DNA of 64,000 nt from NCBI GenBank assembly GCA_028819195.1, contig JAPPMF010000012.1:124001-188000 (forward strand), read 5' to 3'. Source of the DNA: Bin55 sp028819195. GTDB lineage: Bacteria; Pseudomonadota; Gammaproteobacteria; Pseudomonadales; Azotimanducaceae. The first letter of the stretch is position 1. The number at the start of each line of letters is the position of its first letter. The notes beneath the pieces were generated by a model that worked only from the letters and a program-made list of their open reading frames with translations, was not told where the DNA came from and ran no database searches. Positions 1 to 8,755 of the stretch are shown here, in pieces. The position numbers and the translations under genes are program-made.

Positions 1-319
1 TATCGAAGCGATTTGTGTAGGACAAAAATGGGAAAGTGATGAACGGGTCGTGTTATTTGTCGTTGTTACGCCGAATACCACGCTTGACGACGACTTAATC
101 AATCAAATCAAACGGCGAATTCGATTAAACACGACTCCAAGACATGTTCCTGCTCTAGTACTTGAAGTCTCTGAAGTTCCAAAGACTCGTTCTGGGAAAG
201 TAGCTGAACTGGCCGTTCGCGAGACGATTCATGGAAACCCTGTCGAGAACACTTCTGCGTTAGCGAATCCCGAATGTTTGGAGCAGTTTGAGAGATGGGC
301 TGCCGAACACTCAACGTGA
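1..319 (+). CDS. acetoacetyl-CoA synthetase, C-terminal fragment (5' end outside window)
   Basis: The reading frame is open from base 2 to the TGA at 317-319 and gives about 105 residues with no start of its own, because the window begins inside the gene. The fragment matches the C-terminal domain of acetoacetate-CoA ligases (ANL superfamily). It has the family's TTPRHVPA segment and then KTRSGK, where the Lys is the catalytic lysine that completes adenylation. It also has the typical ending with AVRETIHG and ALANPE. The enzyme activates acetoacetate to acetoacetyl-CoA in ketone body or PHB use. An ATG at base 50 lies inside this domain and is not the start. No downstream gene follows on this strand. 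Confidence 0.85.
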   Translation, partial: IEAICVGQKWESDERVVLFVVVTPNTTLDDDLINQIKRRIRLNTTPRHVPALVLEVSEVPKTRSGKVAELAVRETIHGNPVENTSALANPECLEQFERWAAEHST

Positions 320-783
320 AAAAACTCCGTAATCATAAGTTGTTTGGGGACTATTCGACCAATCTAACATTGTCGCTTAGGACTAATCTCTCACTTTTTG
401 ATGATTGGAAAAGGAGTGACCTCGCACAGTCAGAGTGATTAGTTTAATTGAAGCATCTAATCTTTTATTAAAGATTGCGGAAACACCTTCAATGTCTTAT
501 CGGAAATCGTGAATGTCAGATTACATATTTACGATTGATGAGTGTATGGAATTTGCCCACCAAGTAGCGATACTTGTTCCAAAGAGTAAAGAAACGAGAG
601 TCCCCCACTCCAAAGGATTAGTTAGCAGGTATTGAAAATAATTTTCAGAGCGCAGAATTCATGATCTCATCTACAAATCATACTGCCACGAATCAGATCT
701 TCGAAAGGAATAAAGTGAAGAACCTGTTCTTGTGTTAATGTGTATAGTTTCAGTCGGGTTCTCTCATTTGCGTTTGTAACGTT
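320..783. other. intergenic region without a supported gene
   Basis: This stretch lies between the stop of the acetoacetyl-CoA synthetase fragment and the stop of the methyltransferase-HNH gene, so the two genes converge. I see no RNA gene, clear terminator or repeat. A 40-codon ATG frame near base 513 on the plus strand has no visible ribosome binding site and no recognisable features. Confidence 0.5.
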
Positions 784-2205
784 TCAATCTATTCCGTCTT
801 TCAAACTGATCAAACCACGTTTGATTTTTTCAGCATAGTTTGTTGCTCTCGTTTGGGCATTCGTCGCGGTTTGAAGATCATACATCCAACCATCTTTTTG
901 ATTTAGTTTCACTAATCCAACTAAAGTGAACTCATGTTTCTTCTTTCGATTACAGTGACTACAAAGCAATATTCTGTTAGTAATGTCGTTCGAACCACGT
1001 CCCGCTCTAGGATTAATGTGATCAAGTTCCATGAACTCAATTTCTAACTCTCTACCACACCCACCACAAATAACCCAGCCATCTTGCGCTTGAGCGATTT
1101 TCAGATGTGCAGTCATTGACTTTCTGCTTAGTCGTTCCCATGCTTCTTTTTTGAATTTTTCGAGAGTCTCAAGATATGTAACAGTAGACTCCTCTCCTTC
1201 ATCAGTTCGTTTCGGAACTCTTTTTATGAAATGAAACTCGTCAGCCCACAGATATTGCTGTCGCATTTCTGGAGTTTTATTTGTGTATTTAGGAGCGATC
1301 AATCCTTCAGACTCTAGCCGTTTTATCGCGGCTTCATTGGATTTTTCCCAGATGTCAATACCTACCCACTGACGCTTGGGATGCATTCTCTCGCACGCCA
1401 CTAGTGTTGTGGCACAACCACAAAATGGGTCTAGAACTATATCCCCTCCGTTGGAACTCGTTTGCACAAATCTTTCATATAAAGCAAGCGGTTTCTGAGT
1501 CGGGTATCCGTACCTCTCCTTATCCATGGTATTTAAAGAAGGCATCGAAATCATGTCATCAGGAGTCTTGCCTTTTGGCATAGGTTTTCCTGCCTGTCCT
1601 CCTTTGGTATAACGCCATTCTGTCATTCCCGACGAAAAAGGAACCAATATGCTGTCACGGTTGAATGTGTAAACCGAACTTTTCGAATACCAAAATATAA
1701 CATCATGCGACTTTGCGAGCATCTTCTTACCCCTCGATGCATTAGAGTAATGCCACACGATCTCGTTTCTAAAATTTTTACGCCCGAAGATTGAGTCCAT
1801 AAGCATTTTTAGATAGTGACTTGCCGTTGGATCACAATGAAGGTAAATAGATCCGGTCGGTTTTAGTAAACGATGCATTTCTATAAGGCGAACCCCCATA
1901 TAGCATAGGTAAGCCCCCATATCGTCTCCCCAACTGTTCCTAGCACCATTGATAACTTCCCAAACATTAGCCCAGTCATCTTCTAGTTGATCGATCCATT
2001 CTTCGTGAACATCATCTTCCCACGACCATCTATCCTGGAATTTGGCCCCGGCAGATAGCGATTCTGGTGTCGCATGAAAATCTTTACCTTTGTTAAATGG
2101 CGGGTCAGTAGCGATTAAATCAACAGACTCCGAGTTCATTGCTCGCATGAACTTGAGATTGTCGCCGTGAAACAGGGTACGATTTTTCCAGTTAGGTTTA
2201 CCCAC
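784..2205 (-). CDS. DNA (adenine-N6 or cytosine-N4) methyltransferase fused to an HNH nuclease domain
   Basis: This 473-residue protein starts at GTG. The N-terminal part is a beta-class amino-methyltransferase: the catalytic motif IV DPPFN is at residues 34-38, and the AdoMet-binding motif I (LDPFCGCATT) comes later, near residue 255, with a variable target-recognition stretch between them. The usual FxGxGTT is changed to GCATT. The last 90 residues form an HNH domain: CxxC near 379, ELDHI near 395, an Asn in TNRILLC, then CSHCNRKK. One chain could therefore both methylate and cut DNA, like a compact type II or IIG enzyme, but nuclease activity is an inference. No separate restriction or specificity subunit lies beside it. 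A one-TM protein gene lies 122 bp upstream on the same strand. Confidence 0.85.
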   Translation of the reverse strand: MGKPNWKNRTLFHGDNLKFMRAMNSESVDLIATDPPFNKGKDFHATPESLSAGAKFQDRWSWEDDVHEEWIDQLEDDWANVWEVINGARNSWGDDMGAYLCYMGVRLIEMHRLLKPTGSIYLHCDPTASHYLKMLMDSIFGRKNFRNEIVWHYSNASRGKKMLAKSHDVIFWYSKSSVYTFNRDSILVPFSSGMTEWRYTKGGQAGKPMPKGKTPDDMISMPSLNTMDKERYGYPTQKPLALYERFVQTSSNGGDIVLDPFCGCATTLVACERMHPKRQWVGIDIWEKSNEAAIKRLESEGLIAPKYTNKTPEMRQQYLWADEFHFIKRVPKRTDEGEESTVTYLETLEKFKKEAWERLSRKSMTAHLKIAQAQDGWVICGGCGRELEIEFMELDHINPRAGRGSNDITNRILLCSHCNRKKKHEFTLVGLVKLNQKDGWMYDLQTATNAQTRATNYAEKIKRGLISLKDGID

Positions 2206-2327
2206 TATTGTTCCGATGACTCCTTAAGTGGTAAATAAGTTCTGACACAACTAGAGATGCTTATTGAATGTGTAGCCTAACACTTTTTCGTCCTGACAGT
2301 CTGTGTTCAGATTTTGTGGTTTACTCA

Positions 2328-2642
2328 TTACATTCTCGTTCGAAAATCTCTTGAGTTTACGATGGTTTCTATATCATCCATAGTGGCTTGCGTTAACGGT
2401 TGATCGTGAAATTTATCTAATATTTGCTTTTTCGAAACAAATTTATAATCTTCTTCTCCTAAAAAATCAACTACAGTTCCAAGAACAACACCATTTGATG
2501 TCTTTAATAGTCTTTGTCCGGTACTAGTTGTATCACTTATCGATACACGAATTCTACCTAGTCTACGAGCGCCAATAATCGCTGTAACTGCCGTTATGAG
2601 TACGCCAATACAGGTCATTACAGATACTATCAATTCAATCAT
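2328..2642 (-). CDS. hypothetical one-TM protein
   Basis: This 104-residue ORF starts at ATG. Residues 3-25 form one strongly hydrophobic helix, followed by a basic stretch (RRLGR) and a soluble, mixed-charge tail of about 75 residues, which suggests an inner-membrane anchor with a cytoplasmic domain. I do not recognise a family. It lies directly upstream of the methyltransferase-HNH gene on the same strand, 122 bp away. The two could be co-transcribed, but nothing in the sequence proves it. Coding potential looks reasonable because no overlapping frame competes. Confidence 0.5.
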   Translation of the reverse strand: MIELIVSVMTCIGVLITAVTAIIGARRLGRIRVSISDTTSTGQRLLKTSNGVVLGTVVDFLGEEDYKFVSKKQILDKFHDQPLTQATMDDIETIVNSRDFRTRM

Positions 2643-2907
2643 ACCAATTTCCTAATATTTCTGCAATTTTTATTGTACGAAAAAACACTAAACAGTCAAT
2701 CGATCATCAAGGAACATTGCTATAAACGGGTAGAATTTGAATACGTGACTCAATTTGTAAAACTACCTGTGACGTTGGGCGTAAAGATCGACGTAATCCT
2801 TTTTCGCTGATAAGATCCTTTACTTTTTTTCATTAAACTCTATTTTTGCGAACCGGTATGCCCCCTTTTGACTCGCGATGCAGGATACCATCGATTCTAA
2901 TAGGTCC

Positions 2908-4125
2908 CTATCCATTCTTCAAAATCTCCACGTCATACCCATTGTTTCTTAATTCTTCGACGACTTGCTCTTCCTGTTCTTCGCCACACAAATGCAACAA
3001 TACATCAATCGGCTGTGCACCTAAGGTACTATCCGCAAGAGTTCGTCGATGGGCAATATCAACAATATTACTATCTAAGTTCCCCAAATACCGCGTTAGT
3101 TTTGCTAATGCTCCAGGAACATCTGCGACCAGTACTCGAAGATTAACTAAGCGATGGGAACGAACCAATCCTCTTTGCAGAATGTTGGTCAAAATAATCA
3201 TTTCGACGTTACCACCACTGACAATAATTGCCGTCCGTCCGTGAATTGTGTCAGGATGTTTTAAAGCCGCTGCCAATGAGATTGCGCCGGCACCTTCTAC
3301 GACAGTTTTTTCAATTTCTAACAACATAAACATCGCGTTTTCGACATCTAATTCACTGACTATCACAATGTCATCGACACAATCTTTAATAATCTCGAAT
3401 GTGAGTTCTCCAGGTTGTTTGACCGCGATACCCTCGGCCACAGTCATGGCTGATCCGATCTTATAGTCGGATATATCATGAAACCGAGCATATGCAGACA
3501 TAAAGGTTTCGACCTGTACACCAACAATTCGGATGTTTGGTGCTAACTGTTTTATCGCCGACGCTACACCGGAGATCAAACCACCACCACCGATCGGAAC
3601 AACAACAGTCTGAAGTCGAGGCTCTTGGTCCAATAGTTCTAAACCGATCGTACCTTGCCCAGCGATGACATCTAAATCATCAAAGGGGTGTACTAAGGTG
3701 TAACCGTGTTGTTCTTGGAGAAGTATGGCATGTCGCATCGATTCGTCGAAACGCTCTCCTTCCAGTATAACTTCCGCCCCAAATATTTTGGTGTTTTCTA
3801 CCTTTGTATTGGGTGTGTACTTCGGCATCACAATTTTGGCTGGTATACCTAGTAATTGACAGTGCCGAGATAGAGCCTGTGCGTGATTTCCCGCAGATGC
3901 AGCAATGACTCCTCGTTTCCGGGCGGTATCGTCGAGCAACAACAGTTTATTAACAGACCCTCGTTCCTTGAACGATGCAGTGAACTGAAGATTTTCAAAC
4001 TTCAGGTAAAGATCACGATCGGCAATCGCCGACAAGGTTTCAGATTGATTTAAAGGTGTCTTAAGTACGTGGTATCGAACCCGTTCGTAGGCCTGTTGTA
4101 TTTGTTCGATAGAAACCTTAAACAA
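2908..4125 (-). CDS. ilvA: threonine dehydratase (threonine ammonia-lyase)
   Basis: This 405-residue PLP enzyme deaminates threonine to 2-oxobutanoate, the first step to isoleucine. The PLP lysine lies in SFKERG (K53). The phosphate-binding GGGGL loop is near residue 180, and SAGNHAQ is present. The C-terminal 80 residues form a single ACT-like regulatory domain (LRVLVADVPGALAKL). The length fits the one-ACT type of about 400 residues rather than the 510-residue E. coli IlvA, so the catabolic name is also possible. The start is TTG, because an in-frame TGA lies two codons upstream. The gene stands 30 bp downstream of the ABC permease gene on the same strand and may be read through from it. 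Confidence 0.88.
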   Translation of the reverse strand: MFKVSIEQIQQAYERVRYHVLKTPLNQSETLSAIADRDLYLKFENLQFTASFKERGSVNKLLLLDDTARKRGVIAASAGNHAQALSRHCQLLGIPAKIVMPKYTPNTKVENTKIFGAEVILEGERFDESMRHAILLQEQHGYTLVHPFDDLDVIAGQGTIGLELLDQEPRLQTVVVPIGGGGLISGVASAIKQLAPNIRIVGVQVETFMSAYARFHDISDYKIGSAMTVAEGIAVKQPGELTFEIIKDCVDDIVIVSELDVENAMFMLLEIEKTVVEGAGAISLAAALKHPDTIHGRTAIIVSGGNVEMIILTNILQRGLVRSHRLVNLRVLVADVPGALAKLTRYLGNLDSNIVDIAHRRTLADSTLGAQPIDVLLHLCGEEQEEQVVEELRNNGYDVEILKNG

Positions 4126-4155
4126 GATTCAATCTTTACCTATGTGGATTAAAGC

Positions 4156-5319
4156 TTATTCTCCACGAAGAGCATTGGTGACTGGTAGTGTCGCACTGCG
4201 GATTGCGGGGAACAATCCACCGATTAGCCCTAGGACAAGACTGACGACGAGACCTGATCCAATCAGTTCAGGAGTAACGGCGAAGTCAAATGCGATTTGA
4301 GAAAACGACGAAGTATTTAATGTGGATACCGTAAATCCATTGAAAGCAACGTACGCTATACTTGCACCTAATAGTCCACCGAGTACAGCTAAAAGTAGAG
4401 CTTCAACCATAACTGAAACCACAACCGGAAATCCACCGAAACCGATCGCACGAAGTGTAGCTATCTCGTACTTTCTAGACGCAATGGCCGAGTACATCGT
4501 GTTCAATGCGGCAAAAATTGCACCAATACTCATGATGATCGTGATCACCCACCCGAATATACGGATAACCAATGTTCCGGTACTAGCTTGTCGTTCGTAC
4601 CAATCAGCTTCCGTTTGGATGGCTAAACTCAAGCGTGGATCATCGTCTAAACTAGTTCGAATCGATTTGATGTCCATCCCATGTTGTACTCTAGCTCGAA
4701 CGACAGAAATCCCTCCTTCAAAACGAAAAGCGGACTGAACCGAGGTTAGACCTGCCCATAATTCTGATTCAATCGCTGAACCATCTGCTTCAAAATACCC
4801 TACGACAGTCCACGTAACTTCACGAATCGTGACCCGATCTCCAATCTCAAGACCGTCGAATTCCTGTTGCGCTTTACGACCGACAATGAGTTCATTCTTA
4901 CCTGGTGTAAAACGGTTTCCTTCGAGGATTCGAAGCTCTGGTCTCAAATCAAAGGAATCATCCGTTACGCCACGTACAACGATGTTTGCGGGATATCCCG
5001 TAGCTTTCTTAGGAACGTTTGCGACACAATAGAGTTCTGGAGCTACGGTTTCAAAAAAAGTCCTCAATGCAACTAAATTAGCATCATCTATATCGAGGTT
5101 ACTCGACATTTCGTCGTTGGCTCCTGAGCGAACCATAATCGTGCGACTCTCATCGACCGAATTTTCGAACACTTTGTTTAATCCTACTGCCATTGAAAAA
5201 ATTGCTACCAGGACGGCAACTACACCACCGATTCCGACGATGATCACCGACGAAGTGCTCCACCTAGAAGGAATACTCAAGATGTTCATTAAGGTAATGG
5301 AAAAAATTTGTTTGAACAT
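4156..5319 (-). CDS. ABC transporter permease, FtsX/MacB type (second of two)
   Basis: This 387-residue protein has one N-terminal TM helix (about 20-45), a large extracytoplasmic MacB-PCD-like domain (about 50-255), and three C-terminal TM helices in the FtsX-like arrangement, including the typical YEIATLRAIGF loop. It follows the first permease by 24 bp. Together with the ATPase and adaptor upstream it forms a MacB/Lol-type machine that works on substrates in the periplasm or outer leaflet rather than a classical importer. The substrate cannot be read from the sequence. Confidence 0.87.
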   Translation of the reverse strand: MFKQIFSITLMNILSIPSRWSTSSVIIVGIGGVVAVLVAIFSMAVGLNKVFENSVDESRTIMVRSGANDEMSSNLDIDDANLVALRTFFETVAPELYCVANVPKKATGYPANIVVRGVTDDSFDLRPELRILEGNRFTPGKNELIVGRKAQQEFDGLEIGDRVTIREVTWTVVGYFEADGSAIESELWAGLTSVQSAFRFEGGISVVRARVQHGMDIKSIRTSLDDDPRLSLAIQTEADWYERQASTGTLVIRIFGWVITIIMSIGAIFAALNTMYSAIASRKYEIATLRAIGFGGFPVVVSVMVEALLLAVLGGLLGASIAYVAFNGFTVSTLNTSSFSQIAFDFAVTPELIGSGLVVSLVLGLIGGLFPAIRSATLPVTNALRGE

Positions 5320-5343
5320 ATTCGCTACCTGTACTTTAAGGTA

Positions 5344-6492
5344 CTAACGGGCATGGAGAGCATCGACGATGCGAAGGCGGTTTGCACCGACTGCTGGTAC
5401 GATTCCGACAAATAATCCGAGCGCAGTTGCAATAACCGCGCCCCAAATAATAGTTTCGAGTTCCAAATACATAAAAACCAGGTTGCCAAACATTTCTTGA
5501 GCTCCACTGGTTACGATAACCCCAAAAGCAATTCCCAGTAATGCGCTTAACCCACTCAATAAGAGCCCCTCAAAAATCATAAAACAGGCTACTTTTGTGT
5601 TGCTAAATCCCAGGGTTTTTAAGACGGCTAATTCCGGGATCCTTTCACGATAACTTTGTATCATGGTGTTCATTGTCAGTAGCACCATCGTAAAGAACAC
5701 GGCACTAAGTATGCCCGTGACCATGAGGCTAATGTCTCCCCATTGAGACATAAATTCACGCGCTCCTTCCGACTCCGTCATTGTTGAGGTCTCGTCGAAA
5801 GAATTCGCAAACTTTGAGTCGATAGCTTGCGCGATTTCTGAACTACTCTCTGGATCGTCTATACTAAAAACATACCATCCTATTGAACCGAGGTCGTAGG
5901 TTTCGTGTAGGTACTTGTAATTGAACAAAAATGGAAGAAATCCATCCGTGTTTGAATTTTGTACCGCGTAAGTGCCAACTAATTCAAAGGTCCAAGGTTC
6001 ATCGTTTGATCGTGGAAAAATCGTACTAATACACGGAATCTGTTGCCCAATTTCCCAGCCATATCGCTCCAATAAGCTTGCGGGTGCTAGGGCGGCAGTT
6101 CTCATTGATTGAAATTTTTCTAGTTGATCCGCAGCAACTTCATAGTCGTTATATACTTGAAAATAAGTGTCTGGATCCACGGCAAAGGTTGCAACGCTTG
6201 TATCACCTTCGACAAAACTACCACCAAACCATGATCCATGAGTTACAGAGTTAACCCCATCTGTGGCTGCGATTTGCGAACCATAGGATAAGGGAAGCAT
6301 TTGAATCATCGAATACTTGGATGTCGTTTGCATACGACTTTCGTCCAACCCACTCCAACCGGCTTCAAAAACCACCGCGACCGAACGCAACAAGATGAAC
6401 AGTACGAACGCCGTCGTGAGCGAAAATATGGTCAATGTGACTCGTAGTTTATGCCGAAACAAACTTTTAAGTATGAAAGAGAAGATGTTCAT
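5344..6492 (-). CDS. ABC transporter permease, FtsX/MacB type (first of two)
   Basis: This 382-residue permease has the same plan as its neighbour: an N-terminal TM helix (about 18-40), a periplasmic domain, and three C-terminal TM helices with the FtsX-like coupling segment (RIPELAVLKTLGF). Its ATG overlaps the stop of the ATPase gene by 4 bp, so translation is probably coupled. The two permeases are clearly diverged from each other, which points to a heterodimer rather than a recent duplication. Confidence 0.87.
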   Translation of the reverse strand: MNIFSFILKSLFRHKLRVTLTIFSLTTAFVLFILLRSVAVVFEAGWSGLDESRMQTTSKYSMIQMLPLSYGSQIAATDGVNSVTHGSWFGGSFVEGDTSVATFAVDPDTYFQVYNDYEVAADQLEKFQSMRTAALAPASLLERYGWEIGQQIPCISTIFPRSNDEPWTFELVGTYAVQNSNTDGFLPFLFNYKYLHETYDLGSIGWYVFSIDDPESSSEIAQAIDSKFANSFDETSTMTESEGAREFMSQWGDISLMVTGILSAVFFTMVLLTMNTMIQSYRERIPELAVLKTLGFSNTKVACFMIFEGLLLSGLSALLGIAFGVIVTSGAQEMFGNLVFMYLELETIIWGAVIATALGLFVGIVPAVGANRLRIVDALHAR

Positions 6493-7205
6493 GTCGTGTC
6501 AGTATTTTCGTTCGTGGCTTCCGCTGTCGGTACCAGACTTCCTTTGTCCAAGTACACTACACGTTGGGCGTATTCTGCTGCTTTAGGATCGTGAGTAACC
6601 ATCAGTATCGTTTTTTCGTGATCGCGGTTTAGAATTTGTAGTAGACTTAATATCTCTTCGGCAGTTCCACGATCTAGATCCCCAGTAGGTTCGTCGCACA
6701 CGAGAATTTCTGGATCCGCTACAATCGCTCTAGCAATTGCTACTCGTTGTTGTTGACCTCCAGACAATTTCGCCGGTGTATGTTTTGCACGATCCAACAA
6801 CCCAACCACATCTAACGCGTTTTGTGCGTGTTGTTTCCGGTCTCGACTTCCAAGTTTGGTCAACATTAATGGTAGCGCTACATTCTGTTCAGCCGTAAGA
6901 ACCGGTAATAGGTTGTAAAACTGAAAAACAAAACCGATGGTATCGGCGCGCCATCTAGCAAGTGCTTTGCCCGAAAACGTGTTTAATGCAATCTCGTTGA
7001 CATTAACTGTACCTGAAGTAGGAAAATCCAAGCCACCGATGAGATTTAACAAGGTGGTTTTTCCGCTACCGGAAGGTCCCATCAAGGCGATAAACTCCTG
7101 CTTCTGAACAGTTAAATTGATATCCTTGAGAACTTCAATGGAAGGCTGACCTTTTCCTTTCCTTCGATAAGTTTTCCCAACTTGCTGTAATGCGATTAGT
7201 GCCAT
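6489..7205 (-). CDS. ABC transporter ATP-binding protein, MacB/LolD-like
   Basis: This 238-residue ATPase has a complete nucleotide-binding site: Walker A GPSGSGKTT near residue 43, a Q-loop (FVFQFYNLLP), the signature LSGGQQQRV, Walker B ILVCDEP followed by the D-loop GDLD, and the H-loop MVTHD. The FxFQxxNLLP Q-loop is typical of the LolD/MacB/FtsE group that works with FtsX-type permeases. It lies 18 bp downstream of the adaptor gene and overlaps the first permease gene by 4 bp, so all four genes look like one operon. Confidence 0.92.
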   Translation of the reverse strand: MALIALQQVGKTYRRKGKGQPSIEVLKDINLTVQKQEFIALMGPSGSGKTTLLNLIGGLDFPTSGTVNVNEIALNTFSGKALARWRADTIGFVFQFYNLLPVLTAEQNVALPLMLTKLGSRDRKQHAQNALDVVGLLDRAKHTPAKLSGGQQQRVAIARAIVADPEILVCDEPTGDLDRGTAEEILSLLQILNRDHEKTILMVTHDPKAAEYAQRVVYLDKGSLVPTAEATNENTDTT

Positions 7206-7223
7206 GTCGTCGTGTTCCTCTTG

Positions 7224-8384
7224 CTAATTAACAACCCTAACTCTTTGACCTGTGACCAATTTGTTCTGTAATTCTACGTCGACATCATTCACAACTCTAT
7301 CGTTGCGATTGAGACCACCATTTAATATGATTCGATCGTCAGCTGACCGTTGAATTTCAACATTAGCCTTCGAAATTGTTGAGTCTTCTTCAATTACCCA
7401 AACGTATGCTTGGTCTCCGTCGTACAGTAAAGCGCTTTCCGCAATTTCGATTCCAGTAGGCAAGGTTTCTTTTTGAACGGTTGTACCTTGTTCCAAGAAT
7501 GACACACTGACACCCATGTCTGGCAGCACGCGATCGTCTTTTTCTAGTAAGCGTATTCGGACTCGGACTGTTGCACGGGCGCGGTCGGCGGTCGGTATGA
7601 TTGCAATGACTTCAGCAGGTAACCGCGTGTCGGGATATGAGTTTAAAGTAACCGTTACTGGTTGATCTGGTGTTACGCGGTTGATAAATTTTTCGTTGAC
7701 ATCTACTTGTACTTCAATTGAATCCATGTCAACTATCGTACAGATTCCGGTGCGAGTAAACCCTCCTCCTCCTGAAACCGGCGAAATCATCTCCCCCGGC
7801 TGCGCCGCTTTCGCAATGACAATGCCATCGAATGGAGCTTTGATTTTCATGTCTTCAAGTTGTTGTTTCTGGACGACCAAAGCTGCTTCTGATACTTCAA
7901 TTCCTTTTTCGGCACGTGTCTTTTGTGCGAGAAATCCATCTAATCGCAGTTGACTCTGATCGACTTCGTCGACACTAATGAGTGAGCGTTCAAGCAATTC
8001 CTGCTTTCGATCTAAATCTTGTCGTGCTTGTTTAATCTGTACATCAAGTTCGAGCAACGAGGCGAGGGACTCTTCATGTTGTGCCTCGGCGAGAACTAGT
8101 TGATCTCGTTGTAAACTGTCGTCTAGAGTAGCTAGTAACTGCCCTTCCGATACTTGCATTCCTTCTTCGATGTAAACTTGTGTTACCTTACCGGTGGTTT
8201 TTGAACTCACGGTGGTTTGTCGCCTTGCTACAACATATCCAGTTCCTTCGAGAACTGATTCTTGACTTGAAGAAAATTGAACAGATTTTGCGATTGTAGA
8301 CTTGACTGAAGGAATTGAACTTGGCTGTAAAACAAACCAGTAGACTACTGCTCCAGCCAACATGATGAGAACCGTACCAAGCAA
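7224..8384 (-). CDS. periplasmic adaptor (HlyD/RND membrane-fusion type) of the ABC efflux set
   Basis: From the TTG at 8384 this gives 386 residues: a TM helix at the extreme N-terminus, a barrel-sandwich lipoyl-like half (TTGKVTQVYIEEGMQVSEGQLLATLDD), a coiled-coil hairpin (about 95-170), the second lipoyl half (IKAPFDGIVIAKAAQPGEMI) and a beta-barrel domain. It bridges the inner-membrane ABC permeases towards the outer membrane. The true N-terminus is probably 32 codons further upstream. The frame stays open with a hydrophilic, basic segment of the kind seen in such adaptors, and GAGGTG at 8485-8490 lies just before ATA at 8478-8480. No ATG, GTG or TTG exists in frame between that site and 8384. 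Confidence 0.88.
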   Translation of the reverse strand: MLGTVLIMLAGAVVYWFVLQPSSIPSVKSTIAKSVQFSSSQESVLEGTGYVVARRQTTVSSKTTGKVTQVYIEEGMQVSEGQLLATLDDSLQRDQLVLAEAQHEESLASLLELDVQIKQARQDLDRKQELLERSLISVDEVDQSQLRLDGFLAQKTRAEKGIEVSEAALVVQKQQLEDMKIKAPFDGIVIAKAAQPGEMISPVSGGGGFTRTGICTIVDMDSIEVQVDVNEKFINRVTPDQPVTVTLNSYPDTRLPAEVIAIIPTADRARATVRVRIRLLEKDDRVLPDMGVSVSFLEQGTTVQKETLPTGIEIAESALLYDGDQAYVWVIEEDSTISKANVEIQRSADDRIILNGGLNRNDRVVNDVDVELQNKLVTGQRVRVVN

Positions 8385-8755
8385 CGTCCAAGGAATCCAA
8401 GTGTTAGATCGACTTTTTGGGTTATTTCGATCGATTTTTAATCCGTGAATTTTTTCTTGTAGATCAGAATTGGTGGCTATAGGACACCTCGAATTTACAC
8501 AGAATTGTTTTGAGGATCTCGGTGCTGAGATTGATGGTAGGGATAAATCGAATCATTCAATCAATTACATTTAGTTGCATATTATCAATATTGGATTCTG
8601 TGTTTCGAGTAAATTTGATCCCAGTCACGTAAGATTCAATGTCTGTTAGTTTTGCTAACATACTTGAGAATTAAGTGTTTGGTAGCTAAACATCCGTGTA
8701 TCTGATGGAAAATAAGTTGTTCTTACACCACCGAATGACGCATAGTTTTTCGGAA

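Noticed and set aside
513..635. 40-codon ATG frame in the first intergenic region
   Set aside because: No ribosome binding site, no hydrophobic or domain pattern, and no neighbour that would support it.
675..783. In-frame continuation after the TGA stop of the methyltransferase-HNH gene (about 35 codons, protein-like)
   Set aside because: No start codon and no sign of read-through or recoding; such a short open frame can arise by chance.
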